Of a DNA stretch of 64,000 bases, positions 1 through 11,116 are shown in pieces (positions within the stretch are counted from its first letter, which is position 1; every line of letters starts with the position of its first letter). The position numbers were made by a program, and so were the translations under genes. A model generated the notes under the pieces. It saw only the letters and a program-made list of their open reading frames with translations, did no database searches and was not told the origin of the DNA. This DNA comes from Streptomyces sp. NRRL S-244 (GTDB lineage Bacteria > Actinomycetota > Actinomycetes > Streptomycetales > Streptomycetaceae). The stretch lies in assembly GCF_000717915.1 (NCBI RefSeq), contig NZ_JOCX01000004.1, forward strand, positions 248,001 to 312,000. The letters are read 5' to 3'.

Positions 1-578
1 CCGAGGTCGCAGCCGCCGGCGTACGGCAGGCGGAACTGGTCCATCCGGTGCAGCAGCGGGCCCAGGAACATGATGATGCTCCGGGTGCGCCGGGCCGCGT
101 CCGCGTCCATGGCGTCCATGTCGAGGCGGGCCGGCGGGACGATCTCCAGGTCCACGCCCTCGTTGATCCACCGGGTCCGGACACCGATGGAGTTCAGGAC
201 TTCGAGGAGCCGGTAGACCTCCTCGATGCGGGCGACCCGGCGCAGCACCGTACGGCCCTTGTTGAGCAGGGAGGCGCACAGCAGCGCCACGCAGGCGTTC
301 TTGCTCGTCTTGACGTCGATGGCGCCGGACAGCCGGCGGCCGCCGACGACCCGCAGATGCATCGGGCCGGCGTAGCCCAGAGAGACGATCTCGCTGTCGA
401 GAGCTTCACCGATTCGGGCGATCATCTCAAGGCTGATGTTCTGGTTGCCGCGCTCGATCCGGTTCACGGCGCTCTGGCTGGTGCCCAGCGCGTCCGCGAG
501 TTGACTCTGCGTCCAGCCCCGGTGCTGACGGGCGTCACGGATGAGCTTGCCGATGCGTACGAGGTAGTCGTCTGCCAT
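1..578 (-). CDS. XRE-type HTH fused to MurA-like UDP-GlcNAc enolpyruvyltransferase (3' end cut by window edge)
   Basis: The open frame starts at ATG 578 and runs off the left edge. Residues ~8-62 are an XRE/Cro helix-turn-helix (WTQSQLADALGTSQSAVNRI). From ~70 the sequence is MurA-like: SGAIDVKTSKNACVALL keeps the Lys-Asn pair that binds UDP-GlcNAc, and the last visible residues, AGGCDLG, align with the MurA PGGC loop that bears the catalytic Cys. MurA adds enolpyruvate to UDP-GlcNAc in the cytoplasm, the first committed step of peptidoglycan synthesis. The reading frame is continuous across both parts, so this is a genuine fusion. It resembles the second murA of S. coelicolor beside aconitase (SCO5998, from memory). 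Whether it acts as enzyme, regulator or both cannot be told. The start appears leaderless. Confidence 0.85.
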   Translation of the reverse strand, partial: MADDYLVRIGKLIRDARQHRGWTQSQLADALGTSQSAVNRIERGNQNISLEMIARIGEALDSEIVSLGYAGPMHLRVVGGRRLSGAIDVKTSKNACVALLCASLLNKGRTVLRRVARIEEVYRLLEVLNSIGVRTRWINEGVDLEIVPPARLDMDAMDADAARRTRSIIMFLGPLLHRMDQFRLPYAGGCDL

Positions 579-584
579 GGGTGC

Positions 585-605
585 ACCGTATCTCAGATAT
601 GAGAT
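585..605 (-). promoter_or_regulatory. Promoter -10 box and overlapping inverted repeat upstream of the HTH-MurA gene
   Basis: On the minus strand TACGGT (585-590) lies 6 nt before the ATG, the spacing typical of leaderless Streptomyces transcripts. It abuts ATCTCA-GATA-TGAGAT (590-605), a perfect 6-bp inverted repeat with a 4-bp spacer. Because the gene product has its own HTH, autoregulation through this site is a reasonable inference. Confidence 0.45.
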
Positions 606-719
606 GCCCCCTGCGTCGGGTGTGGCAGACGGGTGTTACCGACCGTCAGGTCCACCCGCCTCCCAACACACCACTCCAACACATCATTCCTATTACGGAC
701 ATCCAGCCCATTGTGCCGA

Positions 720-2639
720 TCAGTGGCCACACGCGTGGTGGCGGCCGCCGTGCACCGCCGCGTACGCGGCCGGGCGCGGTCCGGACCCCGCCCGGGCCGC
801 CCGGGCCGCCGTGGCGCGGCCCGCCGCCGAGTCCGCGTCGTGCACCAGCCGGCCGCCGACCAGGGTCATCCGTACGCCGGTCCCGCTGATGTCGGCCACC
901 GGACAGCGGGTCACATCCCGGTCCAGCAGCACCAGGTCCGCCGCCTTGCCCGGCTCCACCGTCCCCGTCAGCCCCTCCTGCCTCAGCTGCCACGCCGTCC
1001 CGGCCGTGTGCATCCGCAGCACCGAGCTCCGGCTCAGCCCCTCCAGCTCCCGGTACAGCTCGCCCGTCCCGTACGCGCCCTGCCGGTCGATCGCGGTCCG
1101 CAGCTGGTTCCACACCTGGAGCGCGTCCACCGGCCAGTCCGAGCCGCCGGTCAGCCGGGCCCCCGCCCGCTCCAGGCTGCGCGCCGGATACATCCACCGG
1201 TGGCGCTCCGGACCGATGTACGGGAGCAGCGCGTCCATCGTCCAGGTGTCCTGCGCCGCCCACTGGAGCTGCATGCACGCCGCGACGCCCAGCTGCGCGA
1301 ACCGCCGCAGATCCGCCGGGTCCACGATCTGCAGGTGGGCGACGGCGTTGCGCGCGTCCCGCTGCCCGGTCACCCGGCGGGCGTACGCGTATCCGTCCAA
1401 AGCGGTCCGTACCGCCCGGTCTCCGAGCCCGTGGGCATGCAGCTGCCAGCCGGCCTTGTTGAACGCCGCCGTCAGCCGGCCGTAGTCGGCCGCCGAGGTG
1501 TACAGCTCGCCCCGGTTCGCCGTCGGCTTCCCGTTCCCGTCCAGGTACGGCTCCAGCAGCGCGGCCGTCTGCGCCGGGTACTCGATGACCCCGTCCAGGA
1601 ACACCTTGACCATCCCGAACCGCAGACCCCGTACCCCCTCGAACTCCTTGCGCAGCCCGCGCGCGTACGCCAGCGCGCCCGCCGGGTCCTTGGTCTGCCC
1701 GGCGTCGAGCCGGATCGCGGGAACGATCCGCTGCGGCAGCTTCCCCGCCGCCGCCAGGGCCTGGTAGAGCTCCAGCTCGTGCCGCCCGACCAGGGCGTCC
1801 ATCATCGTGGTGACCCCGGACGCCGCCGCCAGCTCCAGCACCTTCGCGCAGGCCGCGACCAGTTCGGCCCGGGAGGGCTCCGGGATGTGCCGCTTCACCA
1901 AGTCCTGCGCGTCGTCCTTCAGGACGCCCGTCGGCTGCCCGTCCGGCCCCTTCACGATCCGGCCGCCGACCGGGTCCGGGGTGGCCGCCGTGATCCCGGC
2001 GATGTCCAGCGCCCGCCGGTTCACCCAGAGGTTGTGCCCGTCGCCGCCGACCAGCGCGACCGGTCTGCGGGTCGCCAGCGCGTCCAGCATCGAGTGGTGC
2101 GGGACGCTCCCGGTCGGCAGCAGCCCGACCGGATTCCAGTCCTCCACCACCAGCCAGCGGTCCGGCTCCGCCTGCGCGCCCCCGGTGTCGGCGAGGAAGC
2201 CGGCCAGCAGCTCCCGCAGCTCGGGCAGCGTGGTCTCCGCCCCCTCCAGCGAGGGCCGCAGGGACCGGTCGCCGGCCCCCAGCGGGTGCACGTGGCCGTC
2301 GTGGATGCCGCTCATCACGGTGTTCCCGCGCGCGTCGACGACCTCGGTGTCCCGCCCGGCGTGCCGGCGCACCGCCGAACCGCTCCCGGTGGCCAGGATC
2401 TTCCCGTCCCGGCCGACCGCGACCGCCTCCACCGGCGCCCCGCCGCCCGTGGTCCCGGTGAACACCCGGGCGTTGTGGATCACCAGGGCGGCCGAGCCGC
2501 GCCCGCCGGAGGCGGTGGCCGCGGCCGCGGGCCCCGCGCCCAGCAGACCGGCCGCACCCGCCGCCCCGACGGCCCCGAGAAGGCCCCGCCGGGACAGGGG
2601 GGAAGAGGGGGAGGGGGAGGGGAAGGAAGCAGAGGTCAT
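720..2639 (-). CDS. Tat-exported amidohydrolase (amidohydrolase family 3, YtcJ-like)
   Basis: A 639-residue protein with a twin-arginine signal (SRRGLLGAVGAAGAAGLLGAG) ending near AAAATA, so it is predicted to act outside the membrane. The metal-binding motif GIHDGHVHPLG near residue 100 (HxH on the first barrel strand), GLGDRAV and LTGGSDWPVDAL belong to the amidohydrolase-3 group of metal-dependent deacetylase/amidase enzymes. The substrate is unknown. ATG 2639 is chosen over GTG 2645 because GGAG sits 5 nt before it and would overlap the GTG. It is divergent from a LacI-type regulator, which is the natural candidate for its control. Confidence 0.88.
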   Translation of the reverse strand: MTSASFPSPSPSSPLSRRGLLGAVGAAGAAGLLGAGPAAAATASGGRGSAALVIHNARVFTGTTGGGAPVEAVAVGRDGKILATGSGSAVRRHAGRDTEVVDARGNTVMSGIHDGHVHPLGAGDRSLRPSLEGAETTLPELRELLAGFLADTGGAQAEPDRWLVVEDWNPVGLLPTGSVPHHSMLDALATRRPVALVGGDGHNLWVNRRALDIAGITAATPDPVGGRIVKGPDGQPTGVLKDDAQDLVKRHIPEPSRAELVAACAKVLELAAASGVTTMMDALVGRHELELYQALAAAGKLPQRIVPAIRLDAGQTKDPAGALAYARGLRKEFEGVRGLRFGMVKVFLDGVIEYPAQTAALLEPYLDGNGKPTANRGELYTSAADYGRLTAAFNKAGWQLHAHGLGDRAVRTALDGYAYARRVTGQRDARNAVAHLQIVDPADLRRFAQLGVAACMQLQWAAQDTWTMDALLPYIGPERHRWMYPARSLERAGARLTGGSDWPVDALQVWNQLRTAIDRQGAYGTGELYRELEGLSRSSVLRMHTAGTAWQLRQEGLTGTVEPGKAADLVLLDRDVTRCPVADISGTGVRMTLVGGRLVHDADSAAGRATAARAARAGSGPRPAAYAAVHGGRHHACGH

Positions 2640-2678
2640 GGCCACTCCAAACGTCGGTGTGGCCAGGACACTGTTTGA

Positions 2679-2692
2679 TTAACCCCTTAACC
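2679..2692. promoter_or_regulatory. Direct repeat TTAACC-cc-TTAACC in a divergent promoter region
   Basis: The 104-bp gap between the amidohydrolase and the LacI regulator contains TTAACC twice with an 8-bp period, in an AT-rich patch (GTTTGATTAACC). The position suits a promoter element or operator. It is not the palindrome expected for a LacI dimer, so its role is open. Confidence 0.25.
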
Positions 2693-2731
2693 AGAACCCG
2701 CCGCGGCCGACGAAATCCGCACCGCCGTCCG

Positions 2732-2737
2732 TACGAT
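2732..2737 (+). promoter_or_regulatory. -10 box for a leaderless lacI-type mRNA
   Basis: TACGAT ends 6 nt before GTG 2744, with no Shine-Dalgarno sequence in between. This is the standard arrangement of leaderless actinobacterial genes, and it supports the GTG start. Confidence 0.45.
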
Positions 2738-2743
2738 GACCCC

Positions 2744-3772
2744 GTGCCCGGCCCCGGACCGACCATCGCCGACATCGCGCGCGCCGCGGAGGTCTCCACC
2801 GCGACCGTCTCCCACGCGCTGGGCGGCACCGGCCGCGTCGGCGAGTCCACCCGCCGCCGGGTCCGCGAGGTGGCGGCCGCCCTCGGCTACAGCGCCAGCC
2901 GCGGCCCCCGCACCCGTACGCTCGGCCTCGCCGTCACCACGTACGCGGGCTCGGCCTGGAACTACGTGGAGATCGCCTACTTCTCCCGGCTGCTGACCGC
3001 CGCCACCGCGGCCGCCCACGCCCGCGGCTACGCCCTCACCGTGCTGCCCGCCGACCGCGGCGCCGAGCCGCTGTGGCACACCCTCGCCGTCGACGGGATG
3101 CTGCTCCTCGACAGCCCGGCCGGCGATCCGGTGCTCCGCGCCCTGCGGGCCCGCGGGCTGCCCGTGGTCTTCGACGGCCGGCCCCCCGACCCGCGGCCCG
3201 GGGACGTGTGGGTGGACAACGACCACGAGGCCGCCACCCGCGAGGTCCTCGACCACCTCGCGGCCGCCGGGGCCACGCGGATCGCGCTGCACTCCGCGTA
3301 CGGCCGCGAGTACTACACCGGGGCCGTCACCTCGGCCTACACCCGCTGGTGCGCCGAGCGCGGGGCGGAGCCGCTGGTGGTCCCCTTCGACCCCGAGGAC
3401 ACCCCGGGCCACGCCTTCGATCCCGTGTTCGCCGGGCCCGGCCGCCCCCGCCCCGACGCCGTGTACTGCGTGTACGACCCCGGCGGCCGCCAGGTGCTGG
3501 CCGCGGCCGCCCGGCACGGGCTGCGGATACCGCAGGAGCTGCTGCTCGTCTGCGCGAGCGAGGACCCCTCGTACGCGGCGGGCGACCCGCCCGTGAGCAC
3601 CGTGACCCTGCGCCCGGAGGTGATCGGGGAGAGCGCCGTCGCCGCACTGGTCGCGCTGCTGGAATCCCCGGACGAAGCAGTGCCCGGCCAGCTGACCGTC
3701 CCGGCCGCACTGACGGTACGTACGTCGTCGCGCAGGCCGCCACGCGCGGCCGCGGGCACGCCTTCGCTGTGA
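2744..3772 (+). CDS. LacI-family transcriptional regulator
   Basis: A 342-residue protein. Residues ~5-50 form the LacI HTH plus hinge (TIADIARAAEVSTATVSHAL followed by GRVGESTRRRVREVAAALGY). The rest is a periplasmic-binding-protein-like effector domain, with GLAVTTYAGSAWNYVEIAYF, VWVDNDHEAATREVLDHL and a C-terminal PPVSTVTLRPEVIGE segment. Length and layout are typical. The GTG start begins the HTH at the usual place; the more upstream in-frame start would add an unrelated Arg-rich leader. The effector is probably a sugar or nucleoside. Its only obvious target is the divergent amidohydrolase. Confidence 0.9.
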   Translation: MPGPGPTIADIARAAEVSTATVSHALGGTGRVGESTRRRVREVAAALGYSASRGPRTRTLGLAVTTYAGSAWNYVEIAYFSRLLTAATAAAHARGYALTVLPADRGAEPLWHTLAVDGMLLLDSPAGDPVLRALRARGLPVVFDGRPPDPRPGDVWVDNDHEAATREVLDHLAAAGATRIALHSAYGREYYTGAVTSAYTRWCAERGAEPLVVPFDPEDTPGHAFDPVFAGPGRPRPDAVYCVYDPGGRQVLAAAARHGLRIPQELLLVCASEDPSYAAGDPPVSTVTLRPEVIGESAVAALVALLESPDEAVPGQLTVPAALTVRTSSRRPPRAAAGTPSL

Positions 3773-3818
3773 TCTGGCCCATGCCGTGCATGACCAGGGC
3801 GCGGCAATGCACTAGAGT

Positions 3819-3836
3819 TATCTCGACATCGAGATA
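3819..3836. promoter_or_regulatory. 18-bp palindromic operator upstream of aconitase (TamR-like)
   Basis: TATCTCGA-CA-TCGAGATA has perfect 8-bp arms and lies just behind a TAGAGT hexamer (3813-3818) that could be a -10 box. From memory, the MarR-family regulator TamR of S. coelicolor binds the aconitase promoter through a palindrome of about this form, which makes TamR the best candidate. The assignment rests on position and symmetry only. Confidence 0.55.
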
Positions 3837-3865
3837 TCTGCCGAAGGCGTACCGCAGCCGCCCCT

Positions 3866-3899
3866 GCTGGTAAGGCTCACCTAACTTAGCCTTACCTTA
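3866..3899. promoter_or_regulatory. Two overlapping DmdR/IdeR-type iron boxes upstream of aconitase
   Basis: Compared with the Streptomyces iron box TTAGGTTAGGCTCACCTAA, bases 3866-3884 match at 15 of 19 positions, including the whole right half GGCTCACCTAA. Bases 3881-3899 match at 13 of 19. They lie about 75-105 bp before the aconitase start. Iron-dependent control suits a gene for a [4Fe-4S] enzyme. Confidence 0.55.
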
Positions 3900-3938
3900 G
3901 CGGATTGGCCACAGGGCGTGGCGGCAGGATTGCGGTAA

Positions 3939-6686
<2,748 letters not shown>

Positions 6687-6703
6687 GGTCCGTAGCGGCA
6701 CCA

Positions 6704-6746
6704 AAGGGCCGTATCCCCGTTAAGGGGGTACGGCCCTTCCGCTTTT
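6704..6746 (+). terminator. Intrinsic terminator of acnA
   Basis: AAGGGCCGTA-tCCCC pairs with GGGGG-TACGGCCCTT around a GTTAA loop, and is followed by GCTTTTTCC. It begins about 18 nt after the aconitase stop codon. Confidence 0.85.
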
Positions 6747-6831
6747 TCCGGCCCGGTCCAGGTTTCGGAGAGGTCTCAACTCGGAAAAGCTGACGGACAA
6801 CCGTGTGCATGATCTTGCTCACATGAACGGA

Positions 6832-6847
6832 AGTGGACTATACCTGT
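6832..6847. promoter_or_regulatory. DasR-like dre operator upstream of ngcE
   Basis: AGTGGACTATACCTGT matches the dre consensus AGTGGTCTAGACCACT at 12 of 16 positions (13 if the G/C ambiguity near the end is allowed). It lies 137 bp before the start of a GlcNAc/chitobiose transporter, a pathway DasR is known to control. The remaining 6747-6983 leader shows no gene. Confidence 0.55.
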
Positions 6848-6983
6848 GCCTCGTCCGGATCATCGCGTTACGAGCGGCACCGGACCGGGGGCGGCGGGGA
6901 CGTGCGGTGATGTCCGTATGTGCGGTGACCACGGGCATTCATCGAGTCCCGGCCTCCTTCACACTTCTGACGAAGGCGAGGAC

Positions 6984-8414
6984 ATGAGCATGGGATCCAC
7001 TGGTGAGGGCATCGGCCGCCGTGACCTGATCAAGCGCTCAGCGGCACTGGGACTGATCTCGGTGCCCACGATGAGCTTCCTGTCCGCCTGCGCCTCCGGC
7101 GGCGAGGACACCACGAAGGGCCCGGACAAGGGCGCGGTGACCAAGGAGAACCCGTTCGGCGTCGCCAAGGGCGGCAAGCTCGACGTCGTCGTCTTCAAGG
7201 GCGGGTTCGGCGACGACTACGCGAAGGCCTGGGAAGCCGCCTTCGACAAGAAGTGGGGCGCCACCAGCTCCCACCTCGGCACCCAGGAGATCGCCGCCAA
7301 GCTCCAGCCCCGCTTCAACGGAGGCAACCCGCCGGACGTCATCGACGACTCCGGTGCCCAGCAGATCAAGGTCGACGTCCTCGCCAAGGGCGGCCAGCTC
7401 GCCGAGCTCACCCCGGTGCTGGACGCGCCCTCGCTCGACGACCCGGCCAAGAAGGTCCGGGACATGCTCATCCCCGGCACCGTCGAACAGGGCACCCAGG
7501 GCGGCAAGTTCGTCGCCCTCTACTACGTCTACACCGTGTTCGGCTTCTGGTACTCGGGCAAGCTCTTCAAGGAGAAGGGCTGGGCCGAGCCGAAGACCTG
7601 GGACGAGTTCCTCGACATCTGCACCAAGGCCAAGGCCGCCGGCATCGGCGGACTCGCCCACCAGGGCAAGTACCCGTACTACATCAACGTCGTCATCATG
7701 GACCTGATCGCCAAGAAGGGCGGTCTGGACGCCATGAAGGCGATCGACAACCTGGAGCCGAACGCCTTCGAGGGCAACCCCGCCGCCCTCGCCGCCGTCG
7801 AGGCGGTCTACGAGGTCGTCGAGAAGGACCTGCTGATGGCCGGCACCAACGGCCTCACCCACACGGAGTCCCAGACCGCGTGGAACCAGTACAAGGCGGC
7901 CTTCATCCCCTCCGGCTCCTGGCTGGAGAACGAGCAGCTCAAGCAGACCCCGGACGACTTCGACATGAAGTTCCTGCCGGTGCCGACGCTCGCCGACAGC
8001 AAACTGCCCTTCGAGGCCATCCGGGCCGGCGCCGGCGAACCCTTCATCGTCCCGGAGAAGGCGGCCAACAAGGCCGGCGGCCTGGAATTCCTCCGCTCGA
8101 TGCTGTCCCGCGAATGGTCGACCCTCTTCGCCCAGCAGGCCAACTCCCTCACCGTGGTCAAGGACGGCGTCGACCCGAACGTCAAGCTGCGCCCCGGCAC
8201 GGCGTCGGCGGTCGCGGCCGTCAAGACGGCCGGGACGAACACCTTCAACTACCTGTACCCCGACTGGTACAGCGAGATGGACACCGAGATCCAGAACGCG
8301 TCCAATGAGCTGATGGCCAAGCGGATCCAGCCAAAGGAATGGATCAAGCGGGCCCAGGCTGCGGTAGACAAGGCTGCCAAGGACCCGAACGCCAAGAACA
8401 ACCACCGCAGCTGA
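6984..8414 (+). CDS. ngcE: N-acetylglucosamine/chitobiose ABC transporter, substrate-binding lipoprotein NgcE
   Basis: A 476-residue extracellular solute-binding protein of the CUT1 group. The N-terminus has a twin-arginine (GRRDLIKRSA) and the lipobox LSAC, with lipidation at Cys36, so it is Tat-exported and membrane-anchored. The body has the family-1 binding-protein fold (NPPDVIDDSGAQQIKVDVLA, EKAANKAGGLEFLRSML). ATG 6984 is preceded by GAGG. Two permease genes follow closely, but no ATPase gene does, as for Streptomyces CUT1 systems that share the MsiK ATPase. Gene order aconitase, ngcEFG, rok7B7, xylFGH matches SCO5999-SCO6011 from memory, which supports the NgcE name. Confidence 0.85.
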   Translation: MSMGSTGEGIGRRDLIKRSAALGLISVPTMSFLSACASGGEDTTKGPDKGAVTKENPFGVAKGGKLDVVVFKGGFGDDYAKAWEAAFDKKWGATSSHLGTQEIAAKLQPRFNGGNPPDVIDDSGAQQIKVDVLAKGGQLAELTPVLDAPSLDDPAKKVRDMLIPGTVEQGTQGGKFVALYYVYTVFGFWYSGKLFKEKGWAEPKTWDEFLDICTKAKAAGIGGLAHQGKYPYYINVVIMDLIAKKGGLDAMKAIDNLEPNAFEGNPAALAAVEAVYEVVEKDLLMAGTNGLTHTESQTAWNQYKAAFIPSGSWLENEQLKQTPDDFDMKFLPVPTLADSKLPFEAIRAGAGEPFIVPEKAANKAGGLEFLRSMLSREWSTLFAQQANSLTVVKDGVDPNVKLRPGTASAVAAVKTAGTNTFNYLYPDWYSEMDTEIQNASNELMAKRIQPKEWIKRAQAAVDKAAKDPNAKNNHRS

Positions 8415-8436
8415 CATCGTCCAAGGGACGGACACC

Positions 8437-9381
8437 ATGAGCCAAGTAGCCCAGGGCAAGGGAAGGATCGGCTTCATCGCCGGCTTCCTCATCCTGCCGC
8501 TCGCGCTGTACCTGACTTTCGTCATCTGGCCGTACATTCAGACGTTCGGCTACTCCTTCACCAACTGGTCCGGACAGTCGCCCACGTTCGACTTCGTCGG
8601 CCTGGACAACTACTCCGCGCTGATGAAGGACGAGGTCTTCCGCGGCGCCCTGTGGCACAACCTCCTGCTCCTGGTGTTCGTCCCGACCATCACCATCCTG
8701 CTGGCCCTCTTCTTCGCCTTCATGGTCAACGCGGGAGGGCGCAGCGGGGCGGGCGGGGTGCGGGGCGTCCGCGGCTCCTCCGTCTACAAGATCGTCTACT
8801 TCTTCCCGCAAGTCCTGTCGCTGGCCATCCTCGCCGTGCTGTTCGGCGCGGTGTACCGCAGCGACGAGGGCGGCCTGCTCAACGGATTCCTCACCAAGCT
8901 GGGCCTGGTGGACCCGGCCCACCCCGTCGAATGGCTCAACCAGCCGAACCTCGTGCTGTGGTGCCTGCTCCTGGTGGTGGTCTGGCACGGAGTCGGCTTC
9001 TACCTGGTCCTCTTCTCGGCCGCCATGCAGTCCGTGCCCAAGGACATCTACGAGGCCGCCCTGCTCGACGGCGCCGGGCGCGCCCAGACCTTCCTCAAGG
9101 TCACCCTGCCCCTGCTGTGGGACTCCGTACAGACCTCGGCCGTCTACCTGGGCATCGCTGCCATGGACATGTTCGTGCTGGTGTCGACCATGACTTCCGG
9201 CCAGTTCGGCGGCGGCCCCGACCACCACAGCGAGGTCATGGCCACGGTGCTGATGCGCAACTTCCTCTACTTCGGCAAGAGCGGCTACGCCTGCGCCATG
9301 GGCGTGGTCATGCTCGTCCTGACCATGATCCTCTCCGTCGTCACGCTGCGGGCCACCCGCCGCGAGCGCATCGAGTTCTGA
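8437..9381 (+). CDS. ngcF: GlcNAc/chitobiose ABC transporter permease NgcF
   Basis: A 314-residue inner-membrane protein with six predicted helices. The first is GFIAGFLILPLALYLTFVIW, and the MalF-type EAA loop is YEAALLDGAGRAQTFLKVTLP, where the shared ATPase docks. It starts 22 nt after ngcE with a GGGACGG ribosome site. It forms the channel with NgcG for sugars delivered by NgcE. Confidence 0.87.
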   Translation: MSQVAQGKGRIGFIAGFLILPLALYLTFVIWPYIQTFGYSFTNWSGQSPTFDFVGLDNYSALMKDEVFRGALWHNLLLLVFVPTITILLALFFAFMVNAGGRSGAGGVRGVRGSSVYKIVYFFPQVLSLAILAVLFGAVYRSDEGGLLNGFLTKLGLVDPAHPVEWLNQPNLVLWCLLLVVVWHGVGFYLVLFSAAMQSVPKDIYEAALLDGAGRAQTFLKVTLPLLWDSVQTSAVYLGIAAMDMFVLVSTMTSGQFGGGPDHHSEVMATVLMRNFLYFGKSGYACAMGVVMLVLTMILSVVTLRATRRERIEF

Positions 9382-9394
9382 GAGGAGATCCCCG

Positions 9395-10330
9395 ATGACC
9401 GCAGAGTCCACAGTGATCAAGGCGCCGGGCGAGGCTTCGGCCGGGCGCTCCGGCGGCAGCGGCCGCTCCACGGAGGGCGCGAAGAGCGGCTCCGACGGCA
9501 TGGTGCTGAACGTCTTCTCCCACGGGTTCCTCGCCGTCTGGGCGATACTGATCGTCCTGCCCCTGATCTGGCTGGCGCTCGGTTCGTTCAAGACCGACGC
9601 CCAGATCGGCGGCTCGGCCCTCAGCTGGCCCTCCAACTGGCACTTCGACGCCTTCTCCCGGGCCTGGGACAAGGGCATCGGCGACTACTTCGCCCACACG
9701 CTGATCGTGATGGTGTTCTCGGTCCCGCTGACCATGCTGCTCGGCTCGATGGCGGCGTACGTACTGGCCCGCTACCCCTTCCCGGGGAACCGGCTCTTCT
9801 ACTACTTCTTCGTCAGCGGGGCCATGTTCCCCGTCTTCCTGGCGCTCGTCCCGCTGTTCTTCATGGTCAAGCGCCTGGACATGCTCAACACGTACCAGGG
9901 TCTGATCCTCGTGTACGTGGCCTACTCGATGCCCTTCACCGTCTTCTTCATGCACTCGTTCTTCCGCACGCTGCCGACGGCCGTGCACGAGGCGGCGGTG
10001 ATCGACGGGGCCTCCGACACCCGGATCTTCTTCCAGGTGATGCTGCCGATGGCCAAGCCCGGCCTGATCAGCGTGGGGATATTCAATGTCCTGGGCCAGT
10101 GGAACCAGTACATCCTGCCCTCCGTGCTGATGCAGCCGCAGACCGGATCGGACCCCGAGCGCTACATGCTCACCCAGGGCCTGATCCAGCTCCAGTACCA
10201 GATGGGGTACGAGACGGACCTGCCGGTACTGTTCGCCGGCGTGACCATCGCGATGATCCCGATGCTGGTGGTCTACCTGTCCTTCCAGCGGCAGATCCAG
10301 GCCGGCCTGACCTCGGCCACCCTCAAGTAG
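9395..10330 (+). CDS. ngcG: GlcNAc/chitobiose ABC transporter permease NgcG
   Basis: A 311-residue MalG-type permease. An unusually long hydrophilic N-terminus (~45 residues, GEASAGRSGGSGRS) precedes the first helix. The EAA loop is HEAAVIDGASDTRIFFQVMLP. Start ATG 9395 has a strong GAGAGGAG site and lies 13 nt after ngcF, so the three ngc genes form one operon. It is convergent with mgtC, with only 8 bp between the stop codons and no clear hairpin terminator in the gap. Confidence 0.87.
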   Translation: MTAESTVIKAPGEASAGRSGGSGRSTEGAKSGSDGMVLNVFSHGFLAVWAILIVLPLIWLALGSFKTDAQIGGSALSWPSNWHFDAFSRAWDKGIGDYFAHTLIVMVFSVPLTMLLGSMAAYVLARYPFPGNRLFYYFFVSGAMFPVFLALVPLFFMVKRLDMLNTYQGLILVYVAYSMPFTVFFMHSFFRTLPTAVHEAAVIDGASDTRIFFQVMLPMAKPGLISVGIFNVLGQWNQYILPSVLMQPQTGSDPERYMLTQGLIQLQYQMGYETDLPVLFAGVTIAMIPMLVVYLSFQRQIQAGLTSATLK

Positions 10331-10338
10331 CGCCCCGC

Positions 10339-11073
10339 TCAACCGGAGGGGGCCGACGGGTCGGGCACGACCGACCAGCTGACCGCCGAGACGGACGGGT
10401 CGAGCGAGAGGTTGCTGACCGCTTCCTCCAGCATCCGGCCCCCCGCCGCCCCCTCGGCGGTCAGCAGCGCCGACACCGTCACCAGGCCGGCCTTCGGGCC
10501 GTCCTGGCTGCGGATCGAGCGCAGCGTGTATCCGGGCCGGCCGAGCGCGTCGACCAGCCGGTGGCGGATGTGGGCCTCCTCCGCCTCCAGGCACACGGCC
10601 TCGAAGTGGAAGTCGGTGGCCACCTCCGCCCCGCCGCGCGGCTCGCGGTCCAGGCGCCGGCCCAGCGGGCGCAGCAGGAGGTTGGCCCCCACCACGCCCG
10701 CCGTGCCGAAGGCCGCCAGGACGAACATGCCGGTTCCGGCCAGGCAGCCCACGGCCGCCGAACACCACAGCGTGGCGGCCGTGTTCAGGCCCCGTACGCT
10801 CAGCCCGTCGCGCATGATCACGCCGGCGCCGAGGAAGCCGATGCCCGACACGATCTGGGCGGCGACCCGGGAGCCGTCGTACTGGACCTCCGAGACGGCG
10901 CCGATGAACCCGTACTGCGAGAGCAGCACGAACAGCGCCGCCCCGCCCGCCACCAGGGCGTTCGTCCGCAGTCCGGCCATCCGGGCGCGCCACTGCCGTT
11001 CCAGGCCGATCGCCGCTCCGAAGCCGAGCGCGGCGGCGAGGTGTCCGGCCATCTCCCATTCGTCGAGCAGCAT
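10339..11073 (-). CDS. mgtC: MgtC/SapB family membrane protein
   Basis: A 244-residue protein. The first ~145 residues are the MgtC hydrophobic domain (GFGAAIGLERQWRARMAGLR, VSGIGFLGAGVIMRDG, GLNTAATLWCSAAVGCLAG). The soluble C-terminal domain (~150-235) resembles the ACT-like tail of MgtC. MgtC proteins restrain F-ATPase or assist survival at low Mg2+ and are typically co-expressed with MgtA-type transporters. The gene lies 43 nt after mgtA and has a GGAGGAG ribosome site, so the two are co-transcribed. Confidence 0.88.
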   Translation of the reverse strand: MLLDEWEMAGHLAAALGFGAAIGLERQWRARMAGLRTNALVAGGAALFVLLSQYGFIGAVSEVQYDGSRVAAQIVSGIGFLGAGVIMRDGLSVRGLNTAATLWCSAAVGCLAGTGMFVLAAFGTAGVVGANLLLRPLGRRLDREPRGGAEVATDFHFEAVCLEAEEAHIRHRLVDALGRPGYTLRSIRSQDGPKAGLVTVSALLTAEGAAGGRMLEEAVSNLSLDPSVSAVSWSVVPDPSAPSG

Positions 11074-11116
11074 CGGCTCCTCCCCTCCTCTTCGGGTCTT
11101 CCGGCGGGGCCGGGCC

